From positions 1 through 36,330 of the forward strand of contig QHSC01000025.1 of assembly GCA_003220345.1 (NCBI GenBank): a DNA stretch of 36,330 bases, in the 5' to 3' direction. The notes under the pieces are model-generated. The model had not been told where the DNA came from. It made no database searches and worked only from the letters and a program-made list of their open reading frames with translations. Below, one piece after another: positions 25,219-32,580 of the stretch. Positions within the stretch are counted from its first letter, which is position 1, and each line of letters starts with the position of its first letter. The DNA comes from Candidatus Rokuibacteriota bacterium (GTDB lineage: Bacteria > Methylomirabilota > Methylomirabilia > Rokubacteriales > CSP1-6). The translations under genes were made by a program, and so were the position numbers.

Positions 25219-26183
25219 TGGCGGGCCCGCTGCTCGAGGTGCAGGGACTCGTCAAGCGGTTCGACGTCGGCGGGGCGTGGCTCGCTCGGCGGCGGCGCGT
25301 GATTCAGGCCGTGGACGACGTCAGCTTCTCCCTGGAGGCGGGCGAGACGCTCGGGCTCGTGGGCGAGTCGGGCTGCGGCAAGTCGACCACCGGCCGGCTC
25401 ATCCTGAGATTGCTCGAGCCCAGTGCGGGGCACATCCGCTTCGAGGACCGCGATCTCGTCGCCCTCTCCGCGCACGAGCTCTGGGCCGCGCGGCAGCGCA
25501 TGCAGATCGTCTTCCAGGATCCATTCGGCTCCCTCAATCCGCGCATGCGCGTGGGGGGCATCATCGCCGAGCCGCTGGCCATCTATCGCCAGGGTGACGC
25601 CTCGGGCCAGCGCCGCCGGGTCGCCGAGCTCCTCGAGGTGGTCGGGCTCGATCCCACATTTGCCCAGCGCTACCCGCACGAGCTCTCCGGAGGCCAGCGC
25701 CAGCGCATCGGGATCGCGGCGGCCCTGGCCCTGCACCCGAGCCTCATCGTGGCCGACGAGCCCGTCTCCGCCCTCGACGTGTCCATCCAGGCCCAGGTGC
25801 TGAACCTCCTCATGGACCTGCGACGGCGCTTCAGCCTGACCTATCTCTTCATCTCCCACGATCTCCACGTCGTCCTGCACATGTCGGACCGCGTGGCCGT
25901 GATGTATCTGGGAGAGCTCGTGGAGATCGGCACGCGCGACGTCATCCACCGAGAGCCCAAGCATCCCTACACGCAGGGATTGTTGTCGGCCGCTCCGGTC
26001 GCTGACCCGACGCTGCGCCGTGAGCGGATGATCCCGAAGGGTGAGGTGGCGAACCCGCTGTCGGTTCCCACCGGCTGCCGCTTCCATCCACGCTGCCCGT
26101 TCGCATTCGATCGCTGCTCAGTAGAGCGGCCGATCCTGCGCGAGGTGGGGACAGGCCACCAGGCCGCGTGCCATCTGTACTAA
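25218..26183 (+). CDS. ABC transporter ATP-binding protein (DppF/OppF type)
   Basis: A 321-residue second ATPase of the peptide importer. Walker A is GESGCGKST near residue 51, the Q-loop is [12 protein letters not shown], the signature is LSGGQRQR near 157, Walker B is [12 protein letters not shown] and the switch His is in FISHDLHVV. The oligo_HPY tail has [12 protein letters not shown] and [18 protein letters not shown] 25218 overlaps the preceding TGA. It is the last gene of the operon; two hairpins follow its stop. Confidence 0.92.
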   Translation: MAGPLLEVQGLVKRFDVGGAWLARRRRVIQAVDDVSFSLEAGETLGLVGESGCGKSTTGRLILRLLEPSAGHIRFEDRDLVALSAHELWAARQRMQIVFQDPFGSLNPRMRVGGIIAEPLAIYRQGDASGQRRRVAELLEVVGLDPTFAQRYPHELSGGQRQRIGIAAALALHPSLIVADEPVSALDVSIQAQVLNLLMDLRRRFSLTYLFISHDLHVVLHMSDRVAVMYLGELVEIGTRDVIHREPKHPYTQGLLSAAPVADPTLRRERMIPKGEVANPLSVPTGCRFHPRCPFAFDRCSVERPILREVGTGHQAACHLY

Positions 26184-26190
26184 GTCAGAG

Positions 26191-26237
26191 GGGAGCGAGC
26201 GCCGCTCCTCCCCCGCCCCCCCCGCGGAACCTGCGGG
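26191..26237 (+). terminator. two terminator-like hairpins after the peptide ABC operon
   Basis: Just after the TAA at 26183 come GGAGCG/CGCTCC (26192-26208, 5-base loop) and then CCCGC/GCGGG (26221-26237), the latter followed by pyrimidine-rich CTGCTACTTCTT. There is no continuous T-run, so efficiency is uncertain. Confidence 0.4.
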
Positions 26238-26299
26238 CTGCTACTTCTTGGGGATGGTGGGCGGAGCCGGATGCGGCCGCTCAACGATGGGGTGACCGA

Positions 26300-26722
26300 T
26301 CAGGCAACCGGCCCGCGCCGTCCAGGTTCGCGCGATCGGCAGAGGAGCCCTGTGCGCGGGTTGACGTAAAAGCAGTTCACCAGAGGCCGACCAGCTCGAC
26401 TGTATGCAGCCTTTCCCTGCATGATCGGCCGGGTTTCGACCAGATCATGCACGTGAGCCCGCAGGTGGGTACCGACCACACTGCGGGCGTCCGCGTGCTC
26501 GCAGATTTCCGACCAGACCTTGTTCCAGGGACGGCCCACGTGCGAACGCAGAAACCGCCGCAGCGGTCCCCATAGATCGGTCAGTTCTTTTCGATCATGG
26601 CCGCGCGGTCTCATTGGCGCAGAGCCGCTCACGTTCTCGCTGTCCTGCCCACGGGCGAAGCGAGCCCGCCCGCCGCCGACCCGCGGCCGCTCGATGATGA
26701 CCCTTCCCATGTCGTGACGCAC
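26300..26722 (-). CDS. conserved hypothetical protein
   Basis: A 140-residue soluble protein with no signal peptide. GTG 26722 was chosen because AGGAGG lies 5 bases upstream; an ATG at 26710 is the alternative. The middle is well structured and Arg/Trp-rich: ELTDLWGPLRRFLRSHVGRP, then WNKVWSEICEHADARSVVGT and HLRAHVHDLV. It ends with FYVNPRTGLLCRSREPGRR. I recall similar small proteins with the same blocks in soil bacteria and planctomycetes but know of no function. The basic C-terminus and periodic His suggest nucleic-acid or metal binding, as inference only. It is divergent from the exported protein at 26835 and sits at the left edge of the accessory segment. Confidence 0.65.
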   Translation of the reverse strand: MRHDMGRVIIERPRVGGGRARFARGQDSENVSGSAPMRPRGHDRKELTDLWGPLRRFLRSHVGRPWNKVWSEICEHADARSVVGTHLRAHVHDLVETRPIMQGKAAYSRAGRPLVNCFYVNPRTGLLCRSREPGRRGPVA

Positions 26723-26811
26723 GTCCGCCTCCTGCTGTTGAGAATAGGTTAACCGCGAGATCGGACGGCGGGTTCCCGGACATCCCAGCGGCCCGGGGCT
26801 CAGTGGCGGTC

Positions 26812-27032
26812 GGAGTGCCAGGTATTCTGGTGGTATGAAGACACGGGTCATGACGCTTGCGACGCTCGTCGGGCTCCGGATTTCGGCGGCCGAAGCCGTG
26901 ATGCCGCGATGGGCTTATCGGCAGGTCCGCGAACAGGCGACGTCCCACGCCCAGGTCAAGGCGACACGGGTTGACTCGTCGGCCATGACGCCTGGCGAAT
27001 GCGAGACGACGGGAGAGGTCGTACGCGTCTAT
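26812..27032 (+). repeat. direct repeat copy 1 (matches 29067-29283)
   Basis: About 215 bases covering the start region and first 66 codons of the gene at 26835 recur 2251 bases downstream, by eye at close to 88 percent identity. Both copies keep the same reading frame. The similarity stops abruptly after the codons for EEVVRI/GEVVRV. Confidence 0.8.
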
Positions 27033-27272
27033 CGCGATCGGTCAGACGAATTGCGGCTTGGGACGCTCGCATTCTCGGTCAGCTGCATGCGCCCTGGCGA
27101 CCGCATAGTTGAAGGCACGCTATGGACGGATCATGATCGACTGAAGCAGGCCAGATATCTGGACGCCTTTCTGAACCGCGTGGAACGGCGTTGCCAGATC
27201 GCGCTCTGGCAATCACGCATCATCGAGGCGCCTACGGACAGTCCCGTCATCGCCATCACGCCGCCATCGTAA
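26835..27272 (+). CDS. small exported hypothetical protein (intact copy)
   Basis: A 145-residue protein with an N-terminal signal-like segment (MKTRVMTLATLVGLRISAAE, cut probably after AEA). The mature part has a conserved YRQVREQATSHAQVKATRVD stretch, then PGECETTGEVVRVYRD, and a domain with two further Cys (FSVSCMRPGD and ERRCQIALWQ) that may form disulphides. No family is recognised. A truncated paralogue lies at 29086. No clear ribosome site precedes the ATG, though the pre-start sequence is shared with the second copy. Third codon positions are less G/C-rich than in the flanking operons, in keeping with acquired DNA. Confidence 0.65.
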   Translation: MKTRVMTLATLVGLRISAAEAVMPRWAYRQVREQATSHAQVKATRVDSSAMTPGECETTGEVVRVYRDRSDELRLGTLAFSVSCMRPGDRIVEGTLWTDHDRLKQARYLDAFLNRVERRCQIALWQSRIIEAPTDSPVIAITPPS

Positions 27273-27395
27273 GCGCTCGCCGCCGTCAGGAACGTCACGC
27301 GGCGCCTCCGCTCGTCCGAACGTTGGCCACCCGCGACGATTTTAGAAGATGAATACGTCAACACGTAGGTGAACAAAAGAGCGCGCCGGCCGCGG

Positions 27396-28187
27396 TCACA
27401 ACAGATTGCGAGCGATGACGGACAGCACGAGTAAACTGACGGCCAGCACACTGGATACGGCCAGCGCCGCCTTTTCTTCGGCGATTCCCGCGATCTTTGA
27501 ATAGCCGGTGTACAAAAGCAGGGTGCTGTAAGCGAGCGCGAACACCGTGCCCACCTTGAGGACAGCATCTTTCCAGACGAGCACGGTATATGTGGTTCTT
27601 CCCGCCACATCGGAACGAGGTGAGCCAATGTCCGGCCCCAGGACAAGACCCACCAGAAGGATGGCGGCCAACGGCAGGAGGCTCACTCCGGCAATATAGA
27701 AATCACCTGCGAGCTGGCCATTTCCACGGAAGACGATCCTTGCCAGCGCGCAGGCCACGATCAGGGTCGCGGCAAACCCGAGGCCTTGTAGAAAGGCCTT
27801 GATGATGAACGACCCCCTGGTCAAGCTCGCGAAGTTCTCCGTTAAAGAGACGTTGCCCAAATCCATTGCCATGCCCAGCCCGATTATTCCCACCCCTCTC
27901 ATGGCGGCGAGCATCGCGGCCAAGACAAAGAAGACGCAGAAGATGCCACCAACCACCAAGGCGCGATGCGGATCGAACATCGTGAAGGATGCCCTGAGCC
28001 CGCCGAGCGGATTCCTCCGGAGTACCTTGAGGGCCTCCACCGTGTCACGAATTCCGACCGTGAGCAGAGCTTGAAATCGGGCACGCCGGCCACCCGACGG
28101 CGCAGCGCTGGACCCCGTGGCAACACCACACGATGGACACCGTGCGGCTCCGTCCGGAATGCGTTGGCCGCAGCTCACACAGAACAT
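27396..28187 (-). CDS. zinc-ribbon membrane protein
   Basis: A 263-residue protein. Residues 1-25 form a zinc ribbon (MFCVSCGQRIPDGAARCPSC, two CxxC pairs at Cys3/6 and Cys17/20). A soluble linker follows, then about five to six hydrophobic segments from residue 80, including ALVVGGIFCVFFVLAAMLAA and LAVSSVLAVSLLVLSVIA at the end. GGGGAG lies 6 bases before ATG 28187. The layout resembles zinc-ribbon proteins with Yip1-like or DUF-type membrane domains; the function is unknown. Codon use is noticeably richer in A/T than in neighbouring operons. Convergent with the gene at 26835. Confidence 0.78.
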   Translation of the reverse strand: MFCVSCGQRIPDGAARCPSCGVATGSSAAPSGGRRARFQALLTVGIRDTVEALKVLRRNPLGGLRASFTMFDPHRALVVGGIFCVFFVLAAMLAAMRGVGIIGLGMAMDLGNVSLTENFASLTRGSFIIKAFLQGLGFAATLIVACALARIVFRGNGQLAGDFYIAGVSLLPLAAILLVGLVLGPDIGSPRSDVAGRTTYTVLVWKDAVLKVGTVFALAYSTLLLYTGYSKIAGIAEEKAALAVSSVLAVSLLVLSVIARNLL

Positions 28188-28509
28188 GCGACTCCCCTTT
28201 GGTCTGCGCGAATGAGGTATCGATTGGCGTAGGCATCCGTCTGCATCGGTGGCTTTCCGCGCCTCCCGCGCGCGGTCGTCGCCGCTGGAGCGTTCATCCA
28301 AAACCGAGGTACGAACGGCAGATCTTGACACATGAAACAGGGAATTCCAAGTCGGTCGATCGTCGCGCGGGGTGACGAGTCTTGACACGCCGAGCTCAAG
28401 AACGGTGTCGCTGATCCCGTGCCCGCTGACCCTGACGGCCCCGGCCCCCGCAAGCCGCGCTGCAAAGGTCCGCAGACGATGGCATCCTCAATGCGGGGCA
28501 CATGGCGAC
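28188..28509. other. 322-base stretch without a convincing gene
   Basis: Divergent intergenic space between the zinc-ribbon gene and the DUF4189 gene, so it should hold both promoters. TTGACA occurs at 28325 and 28382 on the plus strand, but neither has a good -10 at 16-18 bases. The plus frame of the DUF4189 gene is open from 28372, but that part lacks family character. Confidence 0.5.
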
Positions 28510-28986
28510 ATGATTCCGTTCGGTTGGCCTGGCGTCGTTGGCCTGCTCCTGCTGGCGCTCGCGTTCCCGCGAACCGCGGATGCGCAACCGTATGGCGCAA
28601 TCGCGTACGACGAGAAGACCGGGTCCTGGGGTGTGTCGTACAACGAGACATCCCAAGGCCGCGCGAATGCGCAAGCTCTGGGCGAGTGCCGGAAGCACGC
28701 CAAGGGCTGCGACGTCGTCGTCCGTTTCTGGGGCGAGTTATGTGCGGCATACGCGACCGGCGCTGGCTCGGCCGCCGGCTGGGGCACCGGCGACAGCCAT
28801 GGCGTCGCCGAGCGGAACGCCGTGTCGGCCTGTAGCGCCAAGGGCAAACGCTGCGAGCCACGTGTCTGGTCGTGCAACGACCGAGGGACAGCTGGCAACG
28901 AGGCGTTCGCGCCGACCAAGAAGTGCAGGTATTGGGACAGCGCGTCCCAGCAGTACGTGACTCGATTCTGCTCGTCAACGCGGTGA
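28510..28986 (+). CDS. DUF4189 domain exported protein
   Basis: A 158-residue secreted or periplasmic protein. The signal peptide covers residues 1-25 (GVVGLLLLALAFPRTADA, cut before QPYGAIAYD). The mature part is a DUF4189 domain: YGAIAYDEKTGSWGVSYNET, then ANAQALGECRKHAKGCDVVV, and ERNAVSACSAKGKRCEPRVW, with paired cysteines likely forming disulphides. No strong ribosome site precedes ATG 28510, chosen because the signal peptide starts there. A hairpin (GTGAG...CTCAC around TGCTC/GAGCA, 28983-29010) overlaps the stop and may end the transcript. DUF4189 proteins are uncharacterised; some lie near peptidoglycan or stress genes. Confidence 0.75.
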   Translation: MIPFGWPGVVGLLLLALAFPRTADAQPYGAIAYDEKTGSWGVSYNETSQGRANAQALGECRKHAKGCDVVVRFWGELCAAYATGAGSAAGWGTGDSHGVAERNAVSACSAKGKRCEPRVWSCNDRGTAGNEAFAPTKKCRYWDSASQQYVTRFCSSTR

Positions 28987-29085
28987 GTCTGCTCGCTGGA
29001 GCACTCTCACACGCCCGGGCGGGCATGAGCACGTCGCATCACAACGGCAGTCGGCCTCGTTGTAGTGGCGGGTATCCTGGGTGGT

Positions 29086-29283
29086 ATGAATACACGAGTC
29101 ATCGCGCTTGCGACGCTCGTCGGGCTCGGGATTTCGGCGGCCGAAGCCGTCATGCCGCCGTGGGTCTACCAGCAGGCCCGCGAACAGGCGACGTCCCACG
29201 TCCAGGTCAAGGTGACGCGGGGTGACTCGCCGGCCATGACGTCTGGCGAATGCGAGACGACGGAAGAGGTCGTACGCATCTTT
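29086..29283 (+). pseudogene. truncated second copy of the exported protein at 26835
   Basis: Residues 1-66 match the protein at 26835 (MNTRVIALATLVGLGISAAE, then EQATSHVQVKVTRGD and SGECETTEEVVRI). After 29283 similarity ends at once and the frame continues by chance to 29523, antisense to a transposase remnant. The second half of the domain, with both later cysteines, is missing, so it is almost surely not functional in its original role. The break looks like a recombination or insertion scar. Confidence 0.75.
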
Positions 29284-29481
29284 CTGAGGATAGCCAACAT
29301 CAACGCCCTCCGGCGGGTGGTCCGCCCCCGCGGGGCCCTCGACGAACTGCGGCAGACCCGCGCCGTCGCCGGCCACCGCCACTGCCTCCCCAAGGAAGGC
29401 TTCCAGGTGGAGCGCGATGACCTGGTGGAGCACGGTGTGCTCGGCGTCTCGGGGCCGGTAGACCGCGCGCTGGAGGGCCAT
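29284..29481 (-). pseudogene. IS91-like transposase N-terminal remnant
   Basis: Starting at ATG 29481 on the minus strand, about 55 residues (MALQRAVYRPRDAEHTVLHQ, then HLEAFLGEAVAVAGDGAGLP and QFVE) match my memory of the N-terminus of IS91-type rolling-circle transposases, just before their zinc-binding domain. The expected Cys-rich domain does not follow, and the sequence runs straight into the truncated gene at 29283. Most of the element is therefore gone. A small hairpin CCCCA/TGGGG lies just before the ATG. The family call rests on recalled motifs and should be confirmed. Confidence 0.5.
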
Positions 29482-29788
29482 AGCCCCAAGGTGGGGTCAC
29501 GGCGCCGCCCGGGACAATGCTGAGAAAGTGATGCACCGAACAGGGTGGGGACGACGGCGGCCGGACCGCTGCTGGCGGTGCGTCTACGTTCCGGAGCGGT
29601 GGGGAGGGCGGCCTCGCGCGGGTCGATCACGTAGCGTGACCCGGGGAGGGCGGTGGTCTGGGAGTCCGTGGCCGTCTGGCCGGATCTGGATGGTCGTCCC
29701 CGCCGCCGGAGCCCATCGAGCTCCTGAGGTACCACAGGGAGTGCTCAAGGAAGTTCAGCGGAGCATGGGTGAGTGGCGATTTGAAAAT
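29482..29788. other. gene-free DNA beside the transposase remnant
   Basis: No convincing coding region on either strand. It probably contains the non-coding end of the decayed IS91-like element followed by unrelated sequence. Together with the stretch up to 29992 it is the longest gene-poor interval in the window. Confidence 0.5.
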
Positions 29789-29831
29789 CACCACGAAATC
29801 GCCGTGGTGGCCCCGGGGGGATTCGAACCCG
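29789..29831 (-). other. tRNA 3'-end fragment with adjoining terminator hairpin (possible attachment site)
   Basis: On the minus strand GGGTTCGAATCCCCC, then CGGGGCC and ACCA (29805-29830), reads as T-loop, 3' acceptor strand, discriminator and CCA of a tRNA. The 5' acceptor GGCCCCG, D-arm and anticodon arm are absent upstream, and the outer T-stem pairs do not match, so this is not a whole tRNA gene. Directly downstream CACCACG/CGTGGTG (29789-29809) followed by ATTTT forms a terminator. Fragments like this mark integration sites of mobile elements. Confidence 0.55.
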
Positions 29832-29992
29832 TGTTCGAAGCTAACCTGGCGTGGGCGAAATCACAAACCCCCATGAGCCGTAGATCAGCGTCCTGGGTAC
29901 AGGAAGTACTCGCACCTGACGAGGCTCTGTACGAGGTGCTCGAGTCACGTAATGCCATCGTGTCGTTTCCCGAATCGCCCTCGCGCGGGCGC

Positions 29993-31204
29993 CTACGGGA
30001 CGCCGCGCTCGATGCGGCGGCCCGCCTGATAGACGTCGAGCACGTCCCAGAGGGCGGTGATCTCACGAGTCGGGTCGCCGCGCACGACCATGAAGTCGGC
30101 GAGCCGGCCGGGGGCCAGACGTCCGGCGAGGCCGCCCACGCCAATGGAGTCCGCCGCCCCCGCGGTGCCCGCCACGATGGCGTCCGAATAGGACAGCCCC
30201 GCCTGGGCGAGCATGTGGATTTCGTGCACGAACTCGCCCGGCGCATACCAGCCCCAGGGCGAGTCCGAGCCCGCCGTCATGCGGACGCCTGCCTCGCTCA
30301 TCCGGCGCACCGCGTCCACCCGCACGTCGAGCGCCCGCCGAGAGTCCTCGAGCTGCGCCACGAGGTCCGGGGTGAGCTGTCCCTCGCGCTCGCGCGCTTC
30401 GCGTAATCTATCGATTCCCGCCTTCATCACGTAGAGCGTCGGGTTGACCCAGGCCTTGGCCGCCACGAGGCGCTCGACGAGATCGGGACGGAACCGGTAG
30501 GTGCCGTCGGGTTCCGTGAAGATGCAGTGGATGATCATGTCCACGTCGGCGTCGAGGCAGTTCTGGACGGCCTGCGCCGAGGTGCAATGCGCGGCCGTGA
30601 GCTTGCCGTGACGATGGGCCTCGTCCGTCATGGCCACCAGCTCGGCCACCGTGTACGAGGCGCGGTTCGGGTCAGAGGTGCGCGTGGAGCCGCCGCTCGC
30701 CACGATCTTGATGTAGTCGGCGCCTTCCTTGAGGAGCTTCCGCACTTCGGCGCGCACGGCCGCCTCGCCGTCGGCCTCGGACCCGAAATAGCCCATGTGC
30801 CCGCCCGTGATGGCGATGGGACGCCCGCAGATGACCATGCGCGGCCCGGGGGCGAGCTGGCGGCGGATGCCCTCGCGGAGCGAGAACGCCACCTGCCCCT
30901 TGGCCCCGTTCTCGCGCAGCGTCGTCACGCCTGAATGCAGAAGCGTGCGGGCATTCTTCGCCGCCTGCAAGAGCAGAATGTCGTCGTCTTCCTTGGCGAC
31001 GTCGTCGCCGAGCGTGCCGTCGCCGGGCGCGACCAGATGCGTGTGCGCGTCCACCAGGCCGGGGAGGATCGTGCCCTCCGCATACTCTCGCCGATCCACC
31101 GAGGCCCCGTCGGTGACGCGAACATCGGCCTGGCGACCGAGGCTGACGATGCGATCGCCCTCCACGAGCAGGGCGGCCGTGAAGCGCGCGGGTGTCTCGG
31201 TCAT
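29993..31204 (-). CDS. metal-dependent amidohydrolase (prolidase/imidazolonepropionase-like)
   Basis: A 403-residue amidohydrolase-superfamily enzyme with composite N- and C-terminal beta domains around a TIM barrel. Metal-site residues: DAHTHL near residue 50, Lys in YIKIVASGG near 175, His in TAAHCTS near 210 and in MIIHCIF near 230, and Asp in TAGSDSPWG near 310. The C-terminus GRLAPGRLADFMVVRGDP is typical of this group. GGAGGGGA lies 5 bases before ATG 31204. Relatives hydrolyse dipeptides or N-acyl amino acids. It might act on peptides brought in by the Dpp-like system, but it is not linked to that operon. Confidence 0.9.
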   Translation of the reverse strand: MTETPARFTAALLVEGDRIVSLGRQADVRVTDGASVDRREYAEGTILPGLVDAHTHLVAPGDGTLGDDVAKEDDDILLLQAAKNARTLLHSGVTTLRENGAKGQVAFSLREGIRRQLAPGPRMVICGRPIAITGGHMGYFGSEADGEAAVRAEVRKLLKEGADYIKIVASGGSTRTSDPNRASYTVAELVAMTDEAHRHGKLTAAHCTSAQAVQNCLDADVDMIIHCIFTEPDGTYRFRPDLVERLVAAKAWVNPTLYVMKAGIDRLREAREREGQLTPDLVAQLEDSRRALDVRVDAVRRMSEAGVRMTAGSDSPWGWYAPGEFVHEIHMLAQAGLSYSDAIVAGTAGAADSIGVGGLAGRLAPGRLADFMVVRGDPTREITALWDVLDVYQAGRRIERGVP

Positions 31205-31293
31205 GCGGTCCCCTCCAGACGGCTGGTGGCGAAACGCCGCGCCCACCGTAGCACAGGCCGGTCGCCAATGGACCGCTCCTTCCCGCGTCGCGG

Positions 31294-31352
31294 AAAATGC
31301 AGAGCCGGGCGCGGGACGGCGACGATGGACCACCGCCGCCCTCGCGCCCGGC
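31294..31352 (-). terminator. Rho-independent-like terminator of the gene at 31362
   Basis: Ten bases after the stop of the minus-strand gene a long imperfect hairpin begins, with a perfect outer 10-bp stem GCCGGGCGCG/CGCGCCCGGC (31304-31313 with 31343-31352) and further inner pairs. On the minus strand it is followed by TCTGCATTTT. Confidence 0.55.
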
Positions 31353-31361
31353 CCGATCCGC

Positions 31362-31808
31362 CTACTTGCTGCTCGGAGGCTCCAGGAACTCGAACGATGT
31401 CACGCTGAGCTGATACGAGGAGCTGGCCGGGACCCGGAAGTCGAAGTAGCTTCGGCCTCTCGACGGGACGATGTCGCCGATTCGCTCGACCACGTTTCTG
31501 ACGGGCTGCCCGGCGGCGTTCACGGTCGTGATCTGCAGGTCGACGTCCTGGGCGGCCTCGCCGTAGTCGTTGTAGACGTACCCCGTGAGCCTGGATATGC
31601 CCGGCTGTACCGCCTCGGCCGTCCATTCGACGTGGAAATACTGGTCCCCGAGCGCCGCCGCTTGCTGGGGTGCTGCCGAGTTTCGCTCGAAGGTGGTCGG
31701 ATCGTCGGCACTGGCGGCCACGGCAATTCCTCCGGTACCGGCCACGGTTCCGCCAAGCGCGGCGCCAAGAATCGCGACGACGCTGACGCACGTGTGGATT
31801 CTGATCAT
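31362..31808 (-). CDS. exported hypothetical protein, possible FxLYD-like domain
   Basis: A 148-residue secreted protein. The signal peptide is residues 1-32 (MIRIHTCVSVVAILGAALGG then an Ala/Gly-rich stretch to AVAAS). The mature part has a beta-rich region HVEWTAEAVQPGISRLTGYV, YNDYGEAAQDVDLQITTVNA and RSYFDFRVPASSSYQLSV. This resembles the FxLYD domain pattern (G-x-V-x-N, then strands), though the motif is not exact. GGAGGAGG lies 7 bases before ATG 31808. It has its own terminator. Function unknown. Confidence 0.68.
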   Translation of the reverse strand: MIRIHTCVSVVAILGAALGGTVAGTGGIAVAASADDPTTFERNSAAPQQAAALGDQYFHVEWTAEAVQPGISRLTGYVYNDYGEAAQDVDLQITTVNAAGQPVRNVVERIGDIVPSRGRSYFDFRVPASSSYQLSVTSFEFLEPPSSK

Positions 31809-31941
31809 GATCGTGTCCTCCTCCACGTGATTCGCTCACGTGATTGGCAGTGTGCTCGTGTCGGGCTGCGGCTCGCCTATTCGCGCGCCCCTTCAGCGGG
31901 GCGCGTGCGGCGGACAGACCGAGAGACAGCGAGAGTCGGGT

Positions 31942-32259
31942 CTACGCGAGAGGAGGCGCGCGAGCGTGGAGAGGAGCGGGGCAGGCGCTGACGGGTGTCT
32001 TCTCGGAAGGCAGCACCGCGGTGGGGGTCGGAGGTGGAATCGCGTGAAGACCGGCCAGATCCACGGGCCCGACGACCCCGCTCGCCGCCGTGACGAGCAC
32101 GACGACATCGTCGAGGTCCGCATTGTCGTAGATACCGGGGATCCACGACGCATCCGGTGGACTCGCGTACGCGAGCCCCGTCAGCACAGCGAGGACGCCG
32201 AGAGTGACCACGACCAGCATGGCCTGGGAGAGGGGTGGCTTGACAGCGTCCTTGTTCAT
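31942..32259 (-). CDS. small exported protein of a PPDxxWxPGIYDxADxDDV family (copy 1)
   Basis: A 105-residue protein. A signal peptide (MNKDAVKPPLSQAMLVVVTL and LGVLAVLTGLAYA) is followed directly by SPPDASWIPGIYDNADLDDV, then VVLVTAASG and a Pro/Ala-rich tail. The same motif begins the mature part of the protein encoded divergently at 32581, so they are paralogues. The spacing of Asp residues could bind a cation, as inference. No clear ribosome site precedes ATG 32259. I recall unannotated proteins with this motif in soil bacteria but know of no function. Confidence 0.68.
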   Translation of the reverse strand: MNKDAVKPPLSQAMLVVVTLGVLAVLTGLAYASPPDASWIPGIYDNADLDDVVVLVTAASGVVGPVDLAGLHAIPPPTPTAVLPSEKTPVSACPAPLHARAPPLA

Positions 32260-32447
32260 GACGGTCTCAGAGCTACGCCCCGATCGCGTGCGTGTCAAGC
32301 GATTGCTCGGAGGGCTCGCGGCAACTTCACACTACTTTACGCGTGACACACACGATGTTCACACGAGCCTCCCATCCTCGCTGCGTCGCCGTCCCCGGAT
32401 GCCGGGATGAGGCTCTGGAGTGGCCGGACCTGAAGGAGGAAGATGCG

Positions 32448-32570
32448 ATGCCCATCGACAGGAAGCGACGGCTCCTCATACTCGGTGGCACGCGCCGTGT
32501 CACGGACCTCCGGCCGCCTGCTCGAGATGTCACCGCAACTTCACTTGCGAGCGTCCCCATCGTGGCGTAG
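32448..32570 (+). CDS. 40-residue basic small ORF
   Basis: AAGGAGGA at 32433-32440 is an ideal ribosome site for ATG 32448, which opens a 40-codon frame (MPIDRKRRLLILGGTRRVTD first). It ends 10 bases before the start of the exported protein gene at 32581, which itself lacks a ribosome site. It may be a leader that couples translation of that gene. A second ATG at 32443 in the frame of the downstream gene is too close to the same ribosome site. No homology is recognised. Confidence 0.45.
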   Translation: MPIDRKRRLLILGGTRRVTDLRPPARDVTATSLASVPIVA

Positions 32571-32580
32571 CCTGGCACCC

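Noticed and set aside
28325-28410. Two TTGACA-type promoters before the DUF4189 gene
   Set aside because: Neither has a -10 hexamer at 16-18 bases.
29284-29523. Continuation of the truncated exported protein to a full-length 145-residue product
   Set aside because: The added part is the antisense reading of the transposase remnant. Its equal length to the intact copy is coincidence.
29805-29900. A complete tRNA or tmRNA gene on the minus strand
   Set aside because: No matching 5' acceptor strand, D-arm or anticodon arm is present, the T-stem is imperfect, and no tmRNA tag frame is visible.
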